DNA of 58,080 bases, taken from an uncultured Clostridia bacterium. GTDB lineage: Bacteria; Bacillota; Clostridia; Christensenellales; UBA1242. The stretch covers positions 1 to 58,080 of the forward strand of contig CAKVGH010000007.1 in NCBI GenBank assembly GCA_934747255.1, given 5' to 3'. Shown here one piece after another: positions 14,822 through 23,350 of the stretch; positions within the stretch are counted from its first letter, which is position 1; every line of letters begins with the position of its first letter. Below the pieces are notes generated by a model. The model did no database searches, had not been told where the DNA came from, and saw only the letters and a list, made by a program, of their open reading frames with translations. The position numbers were made by a program, and so were the translations under genes.

Positions 14822-15289
14822 TTAGTTTTTTGTAAACACCTTTTTGTAGATTTCCTTTGCTCTATCAATAAACAAAATTCCGTCCAAATGGTCCATTTCG
14901 TGACAACAAACAATAGCAGTTTGGTCTTGAACCGTCATTGTGTATTCACTGCCATATCTATTATATGCCTTAAAAGTTATTTTTTGTGGTCTTTCAACAA
15001 GACCTGTGCAATCTTTAACACTCAAACAGCCTTCTTCACTTTCTTGCTTTCCGCTTGATTTGATAATGACTGGGTTAATAAGTTCCAAAAACATTCCGCA
15101 AATATCAACAATGCAAATTCGTCTTAAAACACCCACTTGAACGGCAGCAAGTCCGCAACCATCGTTTTTAATCATTGTTTCCTTCATATCGTCAAGAAGT
15201 TCCCACAAATTTTCGTCAAAATCTGTAACAGGTCTTGATTTTTTACGAATAAGCATTTCATCGCTATATATCATATTTCTAATAGCCAT
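14822..15289 (-). CDS. def: Peptide deformylase
   Basis: A 155-residue metalloenzyme that removes the formyl group from nascent protein N-termini. The three motifs are present: GCGLAAVQ (44-51), EGCLS (metal ligand Cys88) and HEMDH (His130, Glu131, His134). Position 50, usually Pro in GxGLAAPQ, is Val. It works with Fmt encoded just downstream. AGGAGAAAAT precedes the ATG. Confidence 0.96.
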   Translation of the reverse strand: MAIRNMIYSDEMLIRKKSRPVTDFDENLWELLDDMKETMIKNDGCGLAAVQVGVLRRICIVDICGMFLELINPVIIKSSGKQESEEGCLSVKDCTGLVERPQKITFKAYNRYGSEYTMTVQDQTAIVCCHEMDHLDGILFIDRAKEIYKKVFTKN

Positions 15290-15409
15290 AATTTTCTCCT
15301 ATATAAATATTTTACACCATTTTTGAGTAAAAATAAAGTATTTTTGAAATTTTATTTTCAATAAAAATTGTAAAATTTTAACTAATTTTTTCTAAACTTA
15401 CGCAAAACA

Positions 15410-17596
15410 TTAACTTAAATTTTGCGGATTTTGTTCTACAAAAACAAACACATCTTGCTTTTTGTTCGCATTAGTTAATGCAAATATTTTTTGCATTATT
15501 TGTGAATAATCATCGGGTCTTAATCTCATCAAAATTTGGTACCTAAACTTTTTTTCAATTCGTTTTACTGGCGATTTCATTACATTTAGGTAGACAAATT
15601 CTTTGGGGTTTTCGTTTTTTTCTAATAACAATTCTGCGTAGATATTTTTTGCATTTTCCATTGCCTTTTGCTCGTTTTCACTTGTGATTAAAATTCGCAC
15701 AACATTAGCAAATGGCGGAAAGTTTGTAACCGAACGCAAGTTGATTTCCCTTTCGTAAAACTTGTTATAATTGTATTCGCTAGCATATCTATAAACATAG
15801 TGCCTTGGACAATAAGTTTGCAAGACAACTTCGCCTTGCTTATCGCTTCTACCTGCTCTGCCTGACACTTGCGTAATTAAGTCAAAAGTGCGTTCGTTTG
15901 CCCTATAATCGCTAAAATGCAAGGACACATCGGCATCAATAATGCCAACAAGTGTAACAAGTGGAAAATCGTGTCCTTTGGCTATCATTTGCGTTCCCAC
16001 CAAAATGCTTGGCTTTGTTTTGGCAAATTCACTCAAAATTTTTTCGTGACCATTTTTGGTACTTACTGTGTCGTTATCAAGTCTAAAAATAGAAACATTT
16101 GGAAAATGAGATTTTAATTCTTCCACCACTTTTTGTGTACCTATTGCACCATATCTAATATACTTGCTGTGACACTCTGGACACTCACTCAACATATAGT
16201 ACTTTTTACCGCAATAATGACATTTTAACTGGTTATCTTCCTTGTGATAGACCAAACTTACATCGCAATCTTCACATTTTGCACAGTAGCCACAATCTCT
16301 ACACATTACAAAACTGTTATAGCCCCTACGGTTCAAAAACAATATTGCTTGTTCGTTTTTTTCCATTTTTTCGGTAAGTTTACTCATTAAAAGAGCCGAA
16401 AACATAGATGAATTTCCATTTCTTATTTCACTTTGCATATCTACAATCGAAACCTTTGGCATTTCCTTGCGATTGACTCTAACAGGCATTTCAATCAGTT
16501 CAAATATGCCATTTTTGGACTTATAGTAATCTTCAATGCTTGGAGTTGCACTGCCTAAAACCAAGTTGCAATTATTGTAAATGGCTCTTTGCTGTGCCAC
16601 TTCTATTGTGGAGTACCTAGGGTTGTTTTCGCTATAATAACTGGTGTCGTGTTCTTCGTCAATAATGATTAAACCAAGATTTTTTATAGGTGCAAAAATC
16701 GCCGACCTAGCCCCAACAACAATTTTGGCTTCGCCCGAAAAAATGCGTTGCCATTCGTCAAACCTTTCGCCGTTTGACAACCCGCTATGCAAAATTGCAA
16801 CATTATCGCCAAACCTTGCAACAAAGTTTTGCATAACTTGTGGAGTAAGTGAAATTTCTGGCACTAGCATTATTGCAGTTTTGTTTTTTTCCAATATCTT
16901 TTTTATGGCGTGCATATATACTTCGGTTTTGCCACTACCAGTAACACCATAAAGCAAAAATGTTTTGCTATTTTCTGCTAAAATTTTGTCGACTGCATTT
17001 TGTTGCAAAGAGTTAAGTACAACTTGTTTGTTTTCGATTTCGCTAACTTGTGGCTTACGCCTTTTTTGTGAAAAAAATTTGTTAATTATGCCTAACTCTT
17101 CCAGTTTTTTTACACTAGACGAGCCAAACAAATTGTTTAATTCCACACTTGTAGCACTTTTTGTTTTTTGCAAAAAATCTATGATTGCAAGTTGATTTTT
17201 TGCCGATTTTTTTACAAGGGCAAATTTGGAAACATAATCATTAGTCAAACTATAATTTGTTATTTGCAAGGTCTTAATCTTGTTATTTCTCATTCCACTT
17301 GGCAAAAATAATCTTAAAGTATCAATGGTTTTAAGATTATATTTTTGTATCATAAATTTTGATAGTTCGAGCATTTCGGGTAAAATCACCTGCTCATCAA
17401 GAACTTTTATGATAGATTTTAATTTATCTTGTGGCACATCTGTGCTGGTTGAAAGTTCTACGACATAGCCTTCTATACTGCGATTTCCAAACGGAACAAG
17501 TACTCTACTGCCTAGTTTAACTTCATCAAAACAAGAGTAGTCAAAAATTTTGTCTACCAAACTAGATTCAACATCAACAATTACTCTTGCTATCAT
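15410..17596 (-). CDS. priA: Primosomal replication restart helicase PriA
   Basis: A 728-residue superfamily 2 helicase that reloads the replisome at collapsed forks. The start at 17596 (MIARVIVDV) is preferred over the ATG 12 nt upstream because GGGGGA lies at the right distance before it and because PriA proteins begin like this. Seen are the N-terminal DNA-binding domain, Walker A GVTGSGKT (217-224), IIDEEHD, the zinc-binding cysteine cluster (CRDCGYCAKCEDC, CHYCGKK, CPECHSKY) and the helicase motif QVSGRAGR. It lies between rpoZ and def; coaBC, often between rpoZ and priA, is absent. Confidence 0.97.
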   Translation of the reverse strand: MIARVIVDVESSLVDKIFDYSCFDEVKLGSRVLVPFGNRSIEGYVVELSTSTDVPQDKLKSIIKVLDEQVILPEMLELSKFMIQKYNLKTIDTLRLFLPSGMRNNKIKTLQITNYSLTNDYVSKFALVKKSAKNQLAIIDFLQKTKSATSVELNNLFGSSSVKKLEELGIINKFFSQKRRKPQVSEIENKQVVLNSLQQNAVDKILAENSKTFLLYGVTGSGKTEVYMHAIKKILEKNKTAIMLVPEISLTPQVMQNFVARFGDNVAILHSGLSNGERFDEWQRIFSGEAKIVVGARSAIFAPIKNLGLIIIDEEHDTSYYSENNPRYSTIEVAQQRAIYNNCNLVLGSATPSIEDYYKSKNGIFELIEMPVRVNRKEMPKVSIVDMQSEIRNGNSSMFSALLMSKLTEKMEKNEQAILFLNRRGYNSFVMCRDCGYCAKCEDCDVSLVYHKEDNQLKCHYCGKKYYMLSECPECHSKYIRYGAIGTQKVVEELKSHFPNVSIFRLDNDTVSTKNGHEKILSEFAKTKPSILVGTQMIAKGHDFPLVTLVGIIDADVSLHFSDYRANERTFDLITQVSGRAGRSDKQGEVVLQTYCPRHYVYRYASEYNYNKFYEREINLRSVTNFPPFANVVRILITSENEQKAMENAKNIYAELLLEKNENPKEFVYLNVMKSPVKRIEKKFRYQILMRLRPDDYSQIMQKIFALTNANKKQDVFVFVEQNPQNLS

Positions 17597-17641
17597 TTTT
17601 TCCCCCATTCAAAAAAATTAGCACTAGGCTAATTTTTTGAT

Positions 17642-17836
17642 TTATCTATCTGCTACAATCTTGCCGTCATAAACTTCGTAAGCGGCTTCTGTAATTTCGG
17701 TTTTTTCTGGAACTTGAACTTCTTGTTCAATGTTTCGTTGTTGAATTTCCCTTGCTCTTTTGAAAACCAAAATTGAAAGTTTGTATTTATCGCCCACTTT
17801 ATTTGTGAGTTCTTCTACTGGTGGTTGATTTAACAT
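17642..17836 (-). CDS. rpoZ: DNA-directed RNA polymerase omega subunit
   Basis: A 64-residue protein beginning MLNQPPVEELTNKVGDKYKL, then SILVFKRAREIQ, the conserved omega helix that clamps the beta' subunit. It lies 45 nt before priA, the usual neighbourhood. AAGGAGATATTGTT precedes the ATG. Confidence 0.93.
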   Translation of the reverse strand: MLNQPPVEELTNKVGDKYKLSILVFKRAREIQQRNIEQEVQVPEKTEITEAAYEVYDGKIVADR

Positions 17837-17906
17837 AACAATATCTCCTTATTAACTTATTTTAATAGTAAATTGACAATTTGTCAACTGCTTAAACAAA
17901 AACTTT

Positions 17907-19331
17907 TTATGATAAGTGTTTTACAATTAGTTCTCTGGCAATTTGTGGATTTGCCTTGCCACGACTTTGTTTCATAACTTGACCAACAAAGAATGTTAAG
18001 GCTCTTTCGTTGCCGTTTTTGTAGTCTAAAACTGCTTGTGGGTTGCTTTCAATTATACCACAGACAATTTGTTCAATTTCGTCAGCACTATTTGTTTGCT
18101 TTAAGCCAAGTTCTTCGGTAGCACTTTGTGGAGTTTTGTCTGTTCCCCAAATTGCGTCCAAAACTTCCTTGCTAGCATTTACTGAAAGTTCCTTGTTTTC
18201 GACCATTTTAATCAAGTCAACAAGATTTTGTGGACTTATTTTGAAAATATACTCGTCACTAAAATCTTCTTTAATCTTTTTAAGTGCATCGCCCATAACC
18301 CAGTTTGATACAATTTTTGGGTTGTTATAGAGTTTTAAGCACTCTTCAAAAAAGTCACTTATGTTGGTATCTAATGTTAAAACATTAACATCGTGAAGTG
18401 GCAAGCCAAGTTCTTTTTCGTATCTATCTTTCTTGTCGTAAGGAAGTTCCTTAATTTCACTCTTGATTTTTTGAATATACTCGTTTGTAATTTCGACTGG
18501 CATTAAATCAGGGTCTTTGAAATATCTGTAATCATTACTATTTTCCTTACTACGAAGCGAAAAGTTTTCGCCTAGTAAATCGTCCCAACGGCGAGTTTCT
18601 TGCTTGATAACTCCGCCTTCATCTAAAATTTTTGCTTGACGATTTGCTTCATATTCAATAGCCCTAGCGACAGCCTTAAAACTGTTTAAGTTTTTCATTT
18701 CAGTACGAGTTCCAAAAGGTTCGCCCGCTTTGTGAAGTGACAAGTTTACATCGCATCTTAAAGAACCTTCTTGCATCTTGCAGTCACTAACTCCAAGACT
18801 CATTAAGGTTTCCTTAATGCTTTCCAAAACCTTTACTGCTTGTTCGCTAGAACGAATATCTGGTTCTGTAACAATTTCGATAAGTGGCACGCCACAACGG
18901 TTAAAGTCAACAAGCGAAATACCCATTTTGTCATCGTGAATATTTTTACCTGCATCTTCTTCCATGTGAATATTGTTAATTCTGCAAACCATTTCCTTGC
19001 CGTCTAGTTTGTATCTAATTTTGCCATCTTCTGCGATTGGGTGTTCCAACTGGCTAATTTGATATGCTTTGGATAGGTCTGGATAAAAGTAATTTTTTCT
19101 TTCAAAAACAACTTTGTTATTGATTTTACAATCAAATGCTAGTCCGCTTTTAATGGAGTACTTTACGGCTTCCATATTTATTGTTGGAAGTGCCCCCGGC
19201 ATACCCATACAAACTGGGCAAGTCGCTGTGTTGATTGCAAGTCCAAATTTGTTTTGGCAAGAACAAAATGCTTTTGTTTGTGTTTTAAGTTCGGAGTGAA
19301 TTTCTAGTCCAATAACCATTTCGTAATTCAT
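17907..19331 (-). CDS. gatB: Asp-tRNA(Asn)/Glu-tRNA(Gln) amidotransferase subunit B
   Basis: A 474-residue GatB. It kinase-activates misacylated Glu-tRNA-Gln or Asp-tRNA-Asn before transamidation. Family signatures: MVIGLEIHSELKTQTKAFCSC, CPVCMGMPGALP, FYPDLSKAYQISQ and a C-terminal YqeY-like helical tail ending in GKANPQIARELI. The ATG overlaps the gatA stop codon by one base (TAATG), so translation is coupled. The four Cys (CSC and CPVC) that bind zinc in bacterial GatB are intact. Confidence 0.98.
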   Translation of the reverse strand: MNYEMVIGLEIHSELKTQTKAFCSCQNKFGLAINTATCPVCMGMPGALPTINMEAVKYSIKSGLAFDCKINNKVVFERKNYFYPDLSKAYQISQLEHPIAEDGKIRYKLDGKEMVCRINNIHMEEDAGKNIHDDKMGISLVDFNRCGVPLIEIVTEPDIRSSEQAVKVLESIKETLMSLGVSDCKMQEGSLRCDVNLSLHKAGEPFGTRTEMKNLNSFKAVARAIEYEANRQAKILDEGGVIKQETRRWDDLLGENFSLRSKENSNDYRYFKDPDLMPVEITNEYIQKIKSEIKELPYDKKDRYEKELGLPLHDVNVLTLDTNISDFFEECLKLYNNPKIVSNWVMGDALKKIKEDFSDEYIFKISPQNLVDLIKMVENKELSVNASKEVLDAIWGTDKTPQSATEELGLKQTNSADEIEQIVCGIIESNPQAVLDYKNGNERALTFFVGQVMKQSRGKANPQIARELIVKHLS

Positions 19332-20773
19332 TAGTTTTTACCTCCGTTATGTTTTTCAAAATAATTTGCCAAATTGTACAGTGTTTGCTCGTCAAACACC
19401 TTTCCAATAAGTTGCAAACCGATTGGCAAACCTTTACTATCTTTTCCGCAAGGGAAACTTATTGCAGGAACGCCAACTACATTAACTGGCACTGTATAAA
19501 TATCGTTTAGGTACATTTTAATATGGTCGTTTGTTTTTTCGCCCAACTTAAAAGCAGTAGTTGGAGAAACTGGACTAATTAAAACATCACACTTATTAAA
19601 ACATTCTTCAAATTCACTTTTTAGTAATTGTTGCACTTTTTGTGCCTTTTTATAGTAAGCGTCAAAGTATCCGCTACTTAAAACAAAGTTACCAAGCATA
19701 ATTCTACGCTTAACTTCTTTTCCAAAACCTTGTGTTCTAGTTTGAGTGTAAATGTCTTCTAAATCTTTATAGTTATTTGCTCTAACGCCATATCTAATGC
19801 CATCATATCTACCCAAATTACTGCTTGCTTCCGCACTAGATAAAACATAGTAAGTTGATAGTGCTAAATCAATATTTTTTAGACTAACATCAACAATTTC
19901 TGCCCCATTTTGCTTGTAAAAATCTATTGCAGAATCAACTGCGTCTTGAACTTCTTTGTCCATACCAAGAGCAAAAAATTCCTTTGCAATACCGATTTTC
20001 AAGCCCTTAATACTATCACTCAAATTTTCATAGTAATTTGGTACTGGCATTTTGCTTGATGTGTTTTCATTTTCATCATAGCCAGCCAAAATTTCTAGCA
20101 TTAAAGCATTGTCTTCTACCGTTCTTGTGATTGGTCCAACTTGGTCCAAACTACTGGCAAAAGCAACAACACCATATCTGCTCACTCTTGAATATGTTGG
20201 CTTAATACCAACAACACCACAGTAACTTGACGGTTGACGAACAGAACCACCTGTATCTGTTCCTAATGAAGCAAAACATTGCTTTGCTTTTACACTTGCA
20301 GCACTACCGCCACTACTACCACCCGGTACATATTCTGGGTTGACTGGATTTTTTACTGGTCCAAAGGCAGAATTTTCGTTTGACGAACCCATAGCAAATT
20401 CGTCCATATTGGCTTTTGCAATAATGATTGCATCTTCGTTTTCTAGTTTCTTAACAACTGTTGCGTCAAAAACAGACTCGTAATTTTCAAGCAATTTGCT
20501 TGAACAAGTTGTTTTTGTACCAATTTTGTTAATGTTATCTTTAATAACGATAGGAACGCCCGCTAGTCGTCCCAATTTTACGCCATTTTTTCTTTTAATA
20601 TCAATTTGTTTTGCTTTTTCAAGCGCATCATCAAAGTATGTTGAATTAAGAGCATTTAAGTCCTTTGTTTCTTCCACTCTTTGCTTGCACATTAAAACAA
20701 GTTGTTCACTTGTAACAACATTGTCATTCAAATCTTTTATAATTTCCGTTAGTGATTTATCTAAAAATTCCAT
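19331..20773 (-). CDS. gatA: Glutamyl-tRNA(Gln) amidotransferase subunit A
   Basis: A 480-residue amidase that releases ammonia from glutamine for GatB. The start at 20773 (MEFLDKS) has AAGGAAGATATT in front and avoids overlap with gatC; an ATG 27 nt upstream is less likely. The Ser-cisSer-Lys triad is visible: Lys78 (VIKDN), Ser153 (GGSSGGS) and Ser177 (GTDTGGSVRQP). It is the middle gene of gatCAB and ends at the gatB start. Confidence 0.98.
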   Translation of the reverse strand: MEFLDKSLTEIIKDLNDNVVTSEQLVLMCKQRVEETKDLNALNSTYFDDALEKAKQIDIKRKNGVKLGRLAGVPIVIKDNINKIGTKTTCSSKLLENYESVFDATVVKKLENEDAIIIAKANMDEFAMGSSNENSAFGPVKNPVNPEYVPGGSSGGSAASVKAKQCFASLGTDTGGSVRQPSSYCGVVGIKPTYSRVSRYGVVAFASSLDQVGPITRTVEDNALMLEILAGYDENENTSSKMPVPNYYENLSDSIKGLKIGIAKEFFALGMDKEVQDAVDSAIDFYKQNGAEIVDVSLKNIDLALSTYYVLSSAEASSNLGRYDGIRYGVRANNYKDLEDIYTQTRTQGFGKEVKRRIMLGNFVLSSGYFDAYYKKAQKVQQLLKSEFEECFNKCDVLISPVSPTTAFKLGEKTNDHIKMYLNDIYTVPVNVVGVPAISFPCGKDSKGLPIGLQLIGKVFDEQTLYNLANYFEKHNGGKN

Positions 20774-20792
20774 AATATCTTCCTTAACTTTC

Positions 20793-21080
20793 CTAAACAA
20801 TTTCTACTGGCACTAAAATGCTATTACCCAAACTATCTGGTGCATTTTTTGTTACTTGTTTTACAGTCAATCCCTGTTTTATTTCGTCAGGGCGAAGTTC
20901 TGTTTCCGCACTCAACATTTTTTCATTTTCCTGTACGCCAGAAACATCTGCTGATTCAATTTTATCAACCTGTTGCAAAGTTTTTGCAAATTCTTGTTTG
21001 AAAGACTCCATTTCTTCATCACTAAATTCAATTCGTGATAATTCTGCTAAATGTTTTACTAAATTTGTAGTTATTTCCAT
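20793..21080 (-). CDS. gatC: Glutamyl-tRNA(Gln) amidotransferase subunit C
   Basis: A 95-residue protein with VKHLAELSRIEFSDEEMESF and the middle QVDKIESADVSGV, ending in the C-terminal belt that wraps GatA. It is the first gene of the gatC-gatA-gatB operon, 19 nt before gatA. TAGGAGCAATTT precedes the ATG. Confidence 0.95.
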   Translation of the reverse strand: MEITTNLVKHLAELSRIEFSDEEMESFKQEFAKTLQQVDKIESADVSGVQENEKMLSAETELRPDEIKQGLTVKQVTKNAPDSLGNSILVPVEIV

Positions 21081-21159
21081 AAATTGCTCCTAAAATCAAG
21101 TAATTTTATCACAAAATTTTGCTATTATCAATTAAATTAAACAAATTTATTATATAAAT

Positions 21160-21187
21160 ATAAAAAGGCTAGCAAAATGCTAGCGGT
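21160..21187 (-). terminator. Terminator of ligA
   Basis: GGCTAGCA / TGCTAGC hairpin partly touching the ligA stop region, followed on the minus strand by TTTTTATA. It separates ligA from gatCAB. Confidence 0.75.
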
Positions 21188-21189
21188 TT

Positions 21190-23142
21190 TTATTTTATCA
21201 TTTCAAGTAACTGCTCTTCACTAATGGTTTTTATGCCTAATTTTTTGGCTTTGTCTAATTTGCTTCCTGCGTTTTCGCCAAGCAACACAAAACTTGTGTT
21301 TTTTGATACCGAAGAGCTTGTTTTTCCGCCGTTTTTTTCAATGATTTCGGTGGCTTGTTCCCTTGATAAATTTGGAAGTGTTCCCGTCAAAACAAATGTT
21401 AAATTTGCTAGTTTGTTACTATCAAGAGTTTGATGCGATTCTTCCACCTTTATTCCAGCATTTTTTAGACGCTGTAAAATTTCTATATTTTTGCTGTCCC
21501 TAAAATAGTCATAGACATTTTGAGCCATAATTAGACCAAAATCGAATATTTCATTTATTTGTTCAACACTAGCATTTTTAATGTTATCAAATGTCTTAAA
21601 ATGCTTTACCAAATCTTTTGACGCTTTTTTGCCAATGTTGGAAATTCCAAGAGCATAGATGAATTTTTGCAATGATACATTTTTGCTATTTTCCAGTTGC
21701 TTGAAAAAGTTTTCTACTTTTTTGTCCTTAAAATTATCAAGAGTGTAAAGCATCTCTGGGGTTAAATCATACAAATCTGCAATTGATTTCACACCTAACT
21801 TTTCCCTAAACTGTCCCACCGTTTTTTCGCTAATACCCTCAATGTTCATAGCGTCACGGCTAGCAAAATGAGTAATTCTATCTTCTATTTGTTCGGGACA
21901 ATAGTAGTTTGGACAAAATAAGTTTGCGCCAACGGTAATTAGTTTGGTGTTGCAACTTGGACAAAATTCTGGCTCTACAACTTCCCTTTCATCTGGGGTG
22001 CTTCTAGCGAGTCCTAAAATTTCGGGAATAACTTCATTGCTTCGTCTAACAAAAACATAACAGCCTATTTTAACATTTTTTCTAACAATATCGCCCATAT
22101 TATTGAGAGTTGCTTTTTTGACAGTTGCTCCTGCAAGTTCTACGGGGTCAATTAGTCCTATTGGAGTGAGTTTGCCTGTTCTACCAACTTGCCAAACAAT
22201 ATCAATGAGTTTAGTTGATAATTCCTGTGCTTCAAACTTGAAGGCTATTGCCCATTTTGGAAATTTGCTAGTAAAACCAAAAATTTCACGCTGTTTTATG
22301 TCGTTTAATTTAATAACTGCTCCATCAATCAAAAAGTCCAAATCGTACTTTTCCTTGTCGATTTTTTCCACCCTTTTTTTAACTTCTTCGTAGGAGTCAT
22401 AAACCCAAAATTCTTTTATGGTATTAAACTTGTTTTTACGCAAAAATTCGTGCATTTGTTTTTGAGTTTCAAATTGCACACCGTCAATATAGTTTACTGA
22501 GTAAAAAATTACATCAAGATTTCGTGAAGCAGTAACTTTTGGGTCAAGATTTCTAATTGCTCCTGCGGCTGCATTACGAGCATTTTTTAATGGCTCAATG
22601 GCTGTTTGATTGTACTTTTTAAGTTCACTCAACTTCATTATGCCTTCGCCTTGAACAACTAATTCGCCCTTAAAGTCGATTTTAAGCGGTACTGTTCTAA
22701 TTGTTTTAACTTGCTCGGTTACATCTTCGCCAACAATACCATTTCCACGAGTGGCTGCGTTTACAAGTTCGCCATTTTTGTATGTGCAACTAATAGTTAA
22801 TCCGTCATACTTATATTCCACAAAAAAACTACCGTTTGGCACTTGTGATTTGATGTCTTCACACCACTCTTTTAATCTATCGTAAGTGTTTGATTTTTCC
22901 AAACTATAATATGGAACTTTGTGTGTGTACTTTTCAAATTTTGATAGTGTTTCTCCACCAACTCGTTTACTTGGAGAATCAGCAAAAACTACTCCCGTTT
23001 CCTTTTCGAGTGCCAAAAGTTCGTCATATAGTTTGTCCCACTCCGCATCGCTTATGGTTGGATTGTCCAAACTATAATAGTTATAGTTGTGAAAGTTGAT
23101 TTCTTCTATCAAGGCTTTCATTCTTTCAATTTTCTGTTCCAT
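21190..23142 (-). CDS. ligA: NAD-dependent DNA ligase
   Basis: A 650-residue ligase that seals nicks in replication and repair using NAD+. Order: Ia domain with the YYSLDNPTISDAEWD NAD-binding segment, adenylation motif KYDG (Lys111), OB fold, zinc finger with CPSCNTK ... CPNYYC (about 396-420), helix-hairpin-helix region, and C-terminal BRCT domain (about residues 575-650). Length is typical. TTGGAGAAAT precedes the ATG. It lies 208 nt downstream of pcrA, the usual pcrA-ligA pair. Confidence 0.98.
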   Translation of the reverse strand: MEQKIERMKALIEEINFHNYNYYSLDNPTISDAEWDKLYDELLALEKETGVVFADSPSKRVGGETLSKFEKYTHKVPYYSLEKSNTYDRLKEWCEDIKSQVPNGSFFVEYKYDGLTISCTYKNGELVNAATRGNGIVGEDVTEQVKTIRTVPLKIDFKGELVVQGEGIMKLSELKKYNQTAIEPLKNARNAAAGAIRNLDPKVTASRNLDVIFYSVNYIDGVQFETQKQMHEFLRKNKFNTIKEFWVYDSYEEVKKRVEKIDKEKYDLDFLIDGAVIKLNDIKQREIFGFTSKFPKWAIAFKFEAQELSTKLIDIVWQVGRTGKLTPIGLIDPVELAGATVKKATLNNMGDIVRKNVKIGCYVFVRRSNEVIPEILGLARSTPDEREVVEPEFCPSCNTKLITVGANLFCPNYYCPEQIEDRITHFASRDAMNIEGISEKTVGQFREKLGVKSIADLYDLTPEMLYTLDNFKDKKVENFFKQLENSKNVSLQKFIYALGISNIGKKASKDLVKHFKTFDNIKNASVEQINEIFDFGLIMAQNVYDYFRDSKNIEILQRLKNAGIKVEESHQTLDSNKLANLTFVLTGTLPNLSREQATEIIEKNGGKTSSSVSKNTSFVLLGENAGSKLDKAKKLGIKTISEEQLLEMIK

Positions 23143-23350
23143 ATTTCTCCAATTTTTGTATTCTAAATTTTATTGATTTTTCTTGTAATATTGTATTTTA
23201 TCGAAACTAATTATCATTTTATAAATTCTCTAAAAATAATGATTAAATCGTAATTATTTTTTATTTATCAAAAGGTTTTTTTATAACATTTTTTTGTTAA
23301 TAAAAATCACTAATAAGACAAATTATCATTTTTTAATAAAATATACAGAC

